From positions 28,615-92,614 of the forward strand of contig JACQFL010000042.1 of assembly GCA_016200085.1 (NCBI GenBank): DNA of 64,000 nt, read 5' to 3'. Under the pieces are notes generated by a model, which searched no databases, was not told the origin of the DNA, and saw nothing but the letters and a program-made list of their open reading frames with translations. The DNA is from Candidatus Rokuibacteriota bacterium. GTDB taxonomy: Bacteria; Methylomirabilota; Methylomirabilia; Rokubacteriales; CSP1-6. How positions within the stretch are numbered: the first letter of the stretch is position 1; each line of letters opens with the position of its first letter. Made by a program: the position numbers and the translations under genes. Positions 38,601 through 43,994 of this stretch are shown piece by piece.

Positions 38601-38771
38601 ACGCCGCTCGGGCGTGGCGCCCCCGACGGGATGGGCGCACGCGTGGCAGAACTTGGCGGTGGTGGACAGGAGCGTGCCACAGCTGGCGCAGACCACCGCC
38701 AGCGGGGCGGCACACTGTTCGCAAAATTTCGCGCCCGGCGGATTTTCGTACTGGCACCGGGGACACTTCAT
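35616..38771 (-). CDS. Zinc-ribbon / class III nucleotide cyclase / STAND ATPase / alpha/beta hydrolase multidomain protein
   Basis: The 1051-residue protein has, in order: a double zinc ribbon with Cys3, 6, 17, 20, 28, 31, 42 and 45; a class III adenylate/guanylate cyclase at about 82-265 with both metal Asp residues (FVDVSGF, Asp92, and FLGDGLMALFG, Asp136) and the transition-state Asn213/Arg217 (AVGDTTNLAARL); a STAND/AAA ATPase with Walker A FGEAGIGKSRLL (313-320) and VEDLHWIDAHSEE; TPR-like helices to about 780; and a complete alpha/beta hydrolase with GNSAGGTVA (nucleophile), HGEDDLVIP (acid) and RCHAPNWT (His). All catalytic centres look intact. ATG 38771 is used since MKCPRCQYENPPGAKFC is the start of the ribbon. 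Its product (cAMP or cGMP) and hydrolase substrate are unknown. Confidence 0.93.
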   Translation of the reverse strand: MKCPRCQYENPPGAKFCEQCAAPLAVVCASCGTLLSTTAKFCHACAHPVGGATPERRASPVTYTPRHLVEKILTSRGALEGERKLVTILFVDVSGFTALSEKLDPEDVHQLMDQAFELMLGEIHRYEGTVNQFLGDGLMALFGAPIAREDHALCGAQAALGIQRALATYRDRLTSERGIVFQARMGMNTGPVVVGKIGDNLRMDYTAVGDTTNLAARLLALAAPGDILVSDEMSRIAGSYLLLQPLGEVAVKGKALPVRAYRVEGVRPVRDRIEAISDHGLTPLVGREREVALLLDRFTEVCEGRGQGVFVFGEAGIGKSRLLGEFRRQAEATVGARWLIGRCVSYGHGISYLPVLDIVRDLFGIDEVDRVEAVLQKIDTRVGELGRDLAWTAPLVRALLSLDPGDPVVQAMIPELRRGRTLEALRALVARLSERAPVVVLVEDLHWIDAHSEEAIRVLLEGLAARPVMAVLTYRPGYAQPFGDQTYYTRITLHGLPEAQTATMVERVLGSAQVPGEIRELIKGKAEGNPLFVEELSKTLVEDGTLQRDNGGYRLTRPLADVAIPETIQGVIMARIDRLPEASKSALQIASVVGREFTARLVERVATMEREAPQALGELRAVELIYEKSVYPELAYMFKHALTHDVAYESLLRQRRRVLHRRVGEVIEELYPDRLAEFFETLAWHYGHGEAWDKAVHYLLEASAKARAQFAFADGAKYASEAAAILDRHLHDAPAKVRALEAVGDLESLQGRLEEANAAYGRAVEIAPSGTLRERIESKRHREGMAVREGARIVYYLHGMSGRPLLFVHPMLYGIGTFQPQVELLSQEFRILTFDPRGTGRSDPLPGVYRVRDHVEDIRSVVEAAGLPRVVCIGNSAGGTVAVNLAATYPDLVEKLILVDASPTTWQSPDFPVPADNAWRGPLMDLVAAGDHEQALRVFMTRVFSEPGSRQFIETAVQGWSSLPRETIVNFFAPDPGRELRPLLSTLRMPTLVLHGEDDLVIPVGAGRYLSEHIPDAQFYAFRGRCHAPNWTAPTEFAEVVRNFALTGRPK

Positions 38772-38959
38772 CGTGGTCTCCCACGGCCCGAGACTCTCAC
38801 GGTCGTGCAGGTGGAGGGAGGGTAGCACACCGTCTGGCTCGTCCGTCTCCAGCCGAGCATGACCCTGGTGACCCGCCTCGCACGCCGCTCCTCACCGCTG
38901 TCGTGCCGCCGCCTTGCGTGGGCGCGGCGCCACGCTTACGGTGGCGCGCGGAGGCCACC

Positions 38960-39811
38960 ATGATCCGACTCGCGGAGTGCACGCATCCCGAGGCCGCCCG
39001 GCTCGGCCGTCACCGGCGCGCCGTCGTGCTGCTGCCCGTCGGCGCCATCGAGCAGCACGGCCCGCACCTGCCGCTCCTCGTCGACTGGCTCGGCGCCGAG
39101 GAGCTCGCGCGCCGGATCGCGCCGCACCTCGCGCGCGCGGGGTGGCGCCCCGTGCTGGCGCCGTCGCTCCCCTACGGGGCGAGCCCGCTCGCCGAGGACT
39201 GGCCCGGGACGGTCTCGCTCTCGCCGGCGACGCTCCGCCGGCTGATCGTCGAGATCGTCAGCGGCCTGGCGCGGACGGGCTTCCGGCGCTTCGTCCTGAC
39301 CAACTATCAGGCGGACCCGGGTCAGCTCCGCGCCCTGGCCAGCGCGGTCCGCGCGCTGACGGCGCGCAAGTTTCAGGTCCTGACCGCGGGGTTCTCGCTC
39401 GATCCACGGGAGCGGACGGTCATGCTCGATCCCCGCGTGACGCGGCTCCTGAAGAGCAGGAGGCCGTCGCTCGAGTGGCACTCCGGCGAGCTCGAGACCG
39501 CGATGGTGCTGTCCACCCGGCCGGCGCTCGTGCGCCGCGCGATCGCGCGCCGGCTGCCGCCGGTGTGGCGCGACTTCCGCGCCGCGCTGCGCGCGGGCCG
39601 CACGTTTCGCGAGATGGCGCCGGGGCGCCCCGGCTACTTCGGCTCGCCGGCGGTGGCCCGGGCCGCGACGGGGCACGCGGCGATGGCGCTCCGGGGCCGC
39701 TTGATCGCCGAGACGCTCCTGCGCGCGCTCAGCGCGGGGCGCCGAGCGTCGGATCCTCGGAGACCCGCACCAGCAGCTTCCCGAAGTTCCGGCCGGCGAG
39801 CAGGCCGATGA
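38960..39811 (+). CDS. Creatininase-family protein with altered metal site
   Basis: The 283-residue protein keeps VGAIEQHGPHLPLLVDW (Glu31, His33, Asp42), YGASPLAEDWPGTVSLSPATL and EWHSGELETAM, the frame of creatininase/mycofactocin MftE-type amidases. The usual NGHGGN/NGHYEN motif, which supplies the bridging His and Glu, is here NYQADP (115-120), so His becomes Gln117 and Glu becomes Asp119. Activity may differ or be lost. ATG 38960 follows GGAGG by 5 bases. The C-terminal 40 residues (from about RRASDPRRPAP) are disordered and overlap the end of the convergent reductase gene by 83 bases; a shorter end is impossible as there is no earlier stop. Confidence 0.8.
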   Translation: MIRLAECTHPEAARLGRHRRAVVLLPVGAIEQHGPHLPLLVDWLGAEELARRIAPHLARAGWRPVLAPSLPYGASPLAEDWPGTVSLSPATLRRLIVEIVSGLARTGFRRFVLTNYQADPGQLRALASAVRALTARKFQVLTAGFSLDPRERTVMLDPRVTRLLKSRRPSLEWHSGELETAMVLSTRPALVRRAIARRLPPVWRDFRAALRAGRTFREMAPGRPGYFGSPAVARAATGHAAMALRGRLIAETLLRALSAGRRASDPRRPAPAASRSSGRRAGR

Positions 39812-40760
39812 AGGCCTCGGGCGCGCGCGCGAGCCCCTCGACCACGTCCTCGAGGTACTTGATCCGCCGCTCGCGCAGCCAGTGCGAGCACTCGGTGAGG
39901 AAGTCGCGCATCCGGTCCGTGTGGTCGGAGACGATGAAGCCCTTGATGAGCGCGCGGTTGACGAGCACGGGCGCGAGGTTGGGGCCGGCGGGCGGGCTGG
40001 TGGCGTTGTACTGCGAGATCAGGCCGCAGAGCGGGATGCGCGCGTTCATGTTGATGAGCTTGAGCACCGCGTCGAGCACCGCGCCGCCCACGTTGTCGAA
40101 GTAGACGTCGATGCCCGCCGGGCACGCCGCCCGCAGCGCCGCCACGAGATCGTCGGCGTGGTGGCTGACGCAGGCGTCGAAGCCGAGCTCCTTGACGACG
40201 TACTCGCACTTCTCGCGCGCCCCGGCCACCCCGACGACGCGGCAGCCCTTGATCTTGGCGATCTGCCCGACCACCGCGCCCACCGCGCCGGCGGCGGCCG
40301 AGACCACCACGGTCTCCCCGGTCTTCGGCTGGCCGATGTCGAGCAGCCCGACGTACGCAGTCATGCCCGGCATGCCGAGCACGCCGAGCGCGGTCGAGAT
40401 CGGCGCCTGCGCGGGATCGAGCGTGCGCATGCCCGCGCCGCCCGAGACCCCGTACGCCTGCCAGCCGTCGTAGCCGGCGACGAGGTCGCCCGGTGCGAAC
40501 GCCGGGTTGCGCGACTCCACCACCTGGCCCACCGTGCCCCCGACCATCGGCTGGCCGAGGCCGACCGACGGCGCGTAGGACTGCACGTCGTTCATGCGGC
40601 CGCGCATGTAGGGGTCGAGCGAGAGGTAGATCGTGCGGCAGAGCACCTGGCCGTCGCCGAGCGGCGGCAGCGGCCGCTCGACGAGCTCGAAGTCGGAGGG
40701 CTTCGGGGCGCCGACGGGGCGAGACTTGAGCACCACCTGGCGATTGACGCGTGCGATCAT
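39729..40760 (-). CDS. NADP-dependent zinc-free medium-chain reductase (CurA-like)
   Basis: The 343-residue protein belongs to the leukotriene B4 dehydrogenase/CurA group: LKSRPVGAPKPSDFELVERPLPPL at the start, YLSLDPYMRGRMN, then the Rossmann TVVVSAAAGAVGAVVGQIAKIKGC with the AAGAVG dinucleotide motif, and FDNVGG. These reduce double bonds of enones with NADPH and lack structural zinc. Length and domain order are normal. It is divergent from lepB and its tail overlaps the end of the creatininase-like gene on the other strand. Confidence 0.93.
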   Translation of the reverse strand: MIARVNRQVVLKSRPVGAPKPSDFELVERPLPPLGDGQVLCRTIYLSLDPYMRGRMNDVQSYAPSVGLGQPMVGGTVGQVVESRNPAFAPGDLVAGYDGWQAYGVSGGAGMRTLDPAQAPISTALGVLGMPGMTAYVGLLDIGQPKTGETVVVSAAAGAVGAVVGQIAKIKGCRVVGVAGAREKCEYVVKELGFDACVSHHADDLVAALRAACPAGIDVYFDNVGGAVLDAVLKLINMNARIPLCGLISQYNATSPPAGPNLAPVLVNRALIKGFIVSDHTDRMRDFLTECSHWLRERRIKYLEDVVEGLARAPEAFIGLLAGRNFGKLLVRVSEDPTLGAPR

Positions 40761-40828
40761 TGTGGAGTCCCCCGGACGCGTTTGAGTACCCCCGCAGTCT
40801 TGACAGTCTAGACGCAAAGGAGCGACGG

Positions 40829-41395
40829 GTGAAGCGCGTCTTCTGGCTGGCGGTCTTCGCCGCGCTGGTGGCGGTCCTCGTGGCGCTGCCCGCCGGCGTG
40901 AGCAACCACTTCCTGGGCGCGCACGTGCTCGGGGAATCGATGCTCCCCTCGCTCCTGCACGGCGACCGGGTGATCGTCGACCGCTACTTCTCGTTCCGCG
41001 AGCCACGGCTCGGCGACGTCGTGCTCATCTACGATACGGTCTCGCCCACCGAGCTTCTGATCAAGCGGATCATCGGAGTGCCCGGCGACCGCATCTTCCT
41101 CAAGGACCACGACATCTTCGTGAATTGCCGGCCCGGCGATGCGGGCTGCGCGCCCATCGACGAGCCCTGGGCCTACCACGACCCGAGGGTCCCGCGTCAC
41201 GATGACCGGGGCCCGATCCGCGTGCCCCGGGAGTGCTACTGGGTGATGGGCGACAACCGCAACCTGAGCGCCGACAGCCGCACCTTCGGCGTCGTCCCCC
41301 GCGCCTCCATCATCGGCCGCGTCGTCCTCATCTACTGGTCCTACGGCGCGGCCGATGGCATCCGCTGGACGCGCCTCGGCCGCTTCGCTCCCTGA
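40829..41395 (+). CDS. lepB: Signal peptidase I
   Basis: The 188-residue membrane peptidase has one N-terminal transmembrane helix (FWLAVFAALVAVLVALPAGV), box B GESMLPSLLHGDRVIVDRY with catalytic Ser37, box D LIKRIIGVPGD with Lys79, and box E MGDNRNLSADSRTFG. It removes signal peptides on the outer face of the inner membrane. GTG 40829 has AAAGGAG 7 bases upstream, an excellent site. Only a 67-base gap separates it from the divergent reductase. Two family B repeats follow. Confidence 0.95.
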   Translation: MKRVFWLAVFAALVAVLVALPAGVSNHFLGAHVLGESMLPSLLHGDRVIVDRYFSFREPRLGDVVLIYDTVSPTELLIKRIIGVPGDRIFLKDHDIFVNCRPGDAGCAPIDEPWAYHDPRVPRHDDRGPIRVPRECYWVMGDNRNLSADSRTFGVVPRASIIGRVVLIYWSYGAADGIRWTRLGRFAP

Positions 41396-41449
41396 CTCTC
41401 CGCAGTCATCTCCTCAAGGTCACCGTGCTACGGCGGGCGGGGCCGAGGC

Positions 41450-41573
41450 GGGAGGGAGGGTGCCCGAAGCCGGACCGCGTAGGCTCCCCACCCCTCAGCG
41501 TGCTCGCGTTCGCTCGCCTGTCTCGCGCGCCGAAGGCAACGCGTACCCAACGGCTTCGGGCACCCTCCCTCCC
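41450..41573 (-). repeat. Family B long inverted repeat element (B1)
   Basis: The arms 41450-41472 and 41551-41573 form a perfect 23-base inverted repeat (GGGAGGGAGGGTGCCCGAAG plus CCG and its complement). The 78-base core contains GTGCTCGCGTTCGCTCGCC and GCGTACCCAACGG, which read in the opposite direction to the cores of B2 and B3. It begins 54 bases after the lepB stop. The 517-base gap between lepB and the amidohydrolase gene consists of B1, about 175 bases with nothing recognisable, then B2. Confidence 0.85.
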
Positions 41574-41748
41574 CCCTCGACCCCACCCGCTGCGGCGAGG
41601 TCGATCCAGGCGCATGACCCGTCGGGAACCTTGTGGCGACGCTGGCAATCCTCAGCGCTATACCAAGAACCCGCGAGCAGTCTGGCCACCGCGCTGCTTG
41701 GATGCGAGAGAATTCTCCGCGGGTCGCGCCGACGCGGGGCCGGAGGCT

Positions 41749-41885
41749 GGGGGCCGGGGGTGGGGGTGCCGGAAGCCGTTGGGTACGCATCGCCTCCGCC
41801 GCGCGAGGAAAGCGAGCGTACGCGAGCACGAACAGCATCGAGTGCCTACGCGGTCCGGCTTCCGGCACCCCCACCCCCGGCCCCC
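41749..41885 (+). repeat. Family B long inverted repeat element (B2)
   Basis: Arms 41749-41778 and 41856-41885 are a perfect 30-base inverted repeat (GGGGGCCGGGGGTGGGGGTG then CCGGAAGCCG). The core has TTGGGTACGCATCGC on the left, GCGAGCGTACGCGAGCAC in the middle and CCTACGCGGTC on the right. Arm positions CCGGAAGCC / GGCTTCCGG correspond to CCCGAAGCC / GGCTTCGGG in B1, a matched change on both sides. It ends 27 bases past the 3' end of the minus-strand amidohydrolase gene. Confidence 0.85.
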
Positions 41886-41912
41886 CACCCTCCGGCCCCC
41901 ACCGCGCGCGGG

Positions 41913-43499
41913 TCAGGCGCGGTGGACGATGTCGCCGGCGAGCATGGTGAGGACGGGGGTGATGGCGGGGATCGCGTCCTCGGCGCACGTGAAGACGTCG
42001 TCGGAGAGGACGACGAGGTCGGCGTGGTGGCCGGGGGCGAGGGAGCCGGCGTTGCGCTCGTCGTGCGAGGCCCAGGCGTTCCAGGTCGTGAAGGAGCGCA
42101 CGGCCTCGGCGCGCGTCATCTTCTGCTCGGGCTGCCAGCCGGGATCGACACCCTCGCGCGGGCGGCGGGTGACGGCGGCGTGGATGCCGAAGAAGGGGTT
42201 GGGACTCTCGACGGGGAAGTCCGAGCCGCCGGGGACGATGACGCCCGTGGCCAGCAGCGAGCGCCACGCATAGGCCCCGCGCAGGCGATCGGGGCCGAGC
42301 CGCTCGACGGCCCACGCCATGTCCGAGGTGCAATGCGTGGCCTGCATGCTCGGCACCACGCCGAGACGGGCGAAGCGCGGGATGTCGCGCTCGGCCAGGA
42401 TCTGGGCGTGCTCCACGCGTGAGCGGTGATCGGCGCGCGCCGCCGGCGGCGCCGCGGCGAGCGCCCGCTCGAAGGCGTCGAGGGCCAGCGTGTTGGCCTT
42501 GTCGCCGATGGCGTGCACGCAGACCTGGAAGCCGCGCGCCATCGCCTCGCCGGTCAGCCGCGCCAGCTCGTCCGGCGGCAGCAGCAGCAGGCCGGTGTTG
42601 CCGGGATCGTCGCAGTAATCGGCGTGCAGGGCCGCGCCACGGCTGCCGAGCGCGCCGTCGAGCATGAGCTTGAGCGCGCGCACCCGAACGCGGCCGTCGC
42701 CGAAGTCCTCGGGCCCGCGCTCGCGCCACTCCCTCCACGCCTCGCCCTCGCTGCCGCGCACGGCCACGTGGTTGCGGAACGGAAATCGGCCGCGGTCGAC
42801 GAGCCGCCGGTACGACGCGAGCGCATAGCGGTCGGCCCCCATCTCGTGGATGCCCGTGAGCCCCGTCGCCAGGCAGGCCGCGAGGGCCTCCTCGACCGCG
42901 CGATCGAAGCGATCCTGCGTCGGACGCGACTGGACCCCCTGCAGGAGCCGCTGCGCGGCGTCGATCAGCACGCCGGAGGGCTCGCCGTCGGCCTCGCGCA
43001 TGATGCGGCCGCCGTCGGGATCGCGCGTCTGCCGCGTGATGCCCGCGGCCTGCAGCGCGGCGGAGCTCACCCACGTCGCGTGGCCGTCGATCCGCACCAG
43101 CGCGACGGGATGATCGGGCGCGACGCGATCGAGGGACCCGCGCGTGGGCCAGGGCGCGCCCGGCCAGCGGTTGTGGTCCCAGCCGCGGCCGGCGATCCAC
43201 TCGCCGCGGGCCAGCCGCGACGCCGCCTCGCCGACCCGTCGCGCCATCTCCTCCTCGGAGCCCGCGCCCGATACGTCCAGGCTGAGCCGCGCGCGCGCCA
43301 GGTGCATGAGGTGGCCGTGCGCGTCCACGAGCCCGGGCAGGACGGCACGTCCCTCCAGGTCGAGCACCGGCTCACCCGCGGCGAGCTCGACGTCGGAGCG
43401 GCGGCCCGCGAATTTCACGCGCCCGTCCCGGATCACGAGCGAGTCCACCACCCGGTCGGCGGCGTCGAGGGTGTAGATCCGACCGTTGGTCACGAGCAT
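41913..43499 (-). CDS. Amidohydrolase (YtcJ-like, PF07969)
   Basis: The 528-residue metal-dependent hydrolase has the N-terminal strand MLVTNGRIYTLDAADRVVDSL, AVLPGLVDAHGHLMH with metal ligands His61 and His63, then VCVHAIGDKAN, SRVEHAQILAERDIPRF and PGGSDFPVESPNPF near the end with the final Asp. The Amidohydro_3 layout and length are complete. Substrates in this group vary (N-acyl amines, formamides). ATG 43499 starts the family homology; an upstream open frame is not conserved. Confidence 0.92.
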   Translation of the reverse strand: MLVTNGRIYTLDAADRVVDSLVIRDGRVKFAGRRSDVELAAGEPVLDLEGRAVLPGLVDAHGHLMHLARARLSLDVSGAGSEEEMARRVGEAASRLARGEWIAGRGWDHNRWPGAPWPTRGSLDRVAPDHPVALVRIDGHATWVSSAALQAAGITRQTRDPDGGRIMREADGEPSGVLIDAAQRLLQGVQSRPTQDRFDRAVEEALAACLATGLTGIHEMGADRYALASYRRLVDRGRFPFRNHVAVRGSEGEAWREWRERGPEDFGDGRVRVRALKLMLDGALGSRGAALHADYCDDPGNTGLLLLPPDELARLTGEAMARGFQVCVHAIGDKANTLALDAFERALAAAPPAARADHRSRVEHAQILAERDIPRFARLGVVPSMQATHCTSDMAWAVERLGPDRLRGAYAWRSLLATGVIVPGGSDFPVESPNPFFGIHAAVTRRPREGVDPGWQPEQKMTRAEAVRSFTTWNAWASHDERNAGSLAPGHHADLVVLSDDVFTCAEDAIPAITPVLTMLAGDIVHRA

Positions 43500-43620
43500 G
43501 GCGGCCCGATGATCGCACGAAGCGCCCACGCCGGCCTGACGCGGCGGAAGACCCCGCAGCGCGTTGCGCGACGCGCTCTGGGCGTGGTATCCCGGTCGCG
43601 CGCTGCGAAAGGAGACGGGG

Positions 43621-43896
43621 ATGCTCTTCATGGTCATCGAGGAGTTTCGCAACCAGGACGCGCGAGCCGTCTATCGCCGGTTCAGGGAGCGAGGGCGCCA
43701 GATGCCGGACGGGCTCGCGTTCGTGGGCAGCTGGGTGACGGCCGACGTGCGCCGCTGCTTTCAGGTGATGGAGTGCGCCGACGTCACCCTGCTGCAGCGC
43801 TGGGTCGCCGCCTGGTCGGACCTGATCGCCTTCGAGATCGTGCCGGTGGCCGCGGGCACGGACACCGGCGCTGCGCTGGCCCAGGACGACCGCTGA
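43621..43896 (+). CDS. DUF3303-type small protein
   Basis: The 91-residue protein MLFMVIEEFRNQDARAVYRR, then GSWVTADVRRCFQVMECADVTLLQRWVAAWSDLIAFEIVPV, matches DUF3303, a small ferredoxin-like alpha/beta fold with a conserved Trp and a final FEIVPV strand. Function unknown; possible dimeric barrel. AAAGGAGACGGGG directly precedes ATG 43621. It is divergent from the amidohydrolase, about 120 bases apart, and followed by a family A repeat. Confidence 0.8.
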   Translation: MLFMVIEEFRNQDARAVYRRFRERGRQMPDGLAFVGSWVTADVRRCFQVMECADVTLLQRWVAAWSDLIAFEIVPVAAGTDTGAALAQDDR

Positions 43897-43922
43897 AAGC
43901 ACAAAGAGCCTCGTCGAGAATG

Positions 43923-43990
43923 CGAGGGTGCCCCGGGTCCCCCGGGTCGCTCCGAGCCGGAGGGTCTGGGGGGCGCCCGGGCCCCCCAGT
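43923..43990 (+). repeat. Family A structured repeat, single copy
   Basis: CGAGGGTGCCCCGGGTCCCC, CGCTCCGAGCCGGAGGGTCT and GGGGGGCGCCCGGGCCCCCC follow the order of the unit at 12339, with an imperfect first stem and a strong second one. It lies between the 3' ends of the convergent DUF3303 gene and the FecR/propeller gene, ending 4 bases before the latter's stop codon. Confidence 0.75.
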
Positions 43991-43994
43991 CAGG

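Noticed and set aside
40800..40828. Promoter for lepB with TTGACA at 40800-40805
   Set aside because: No matching -10 box at 16-18 bases; it would fall on the Shine-Dalgarno.
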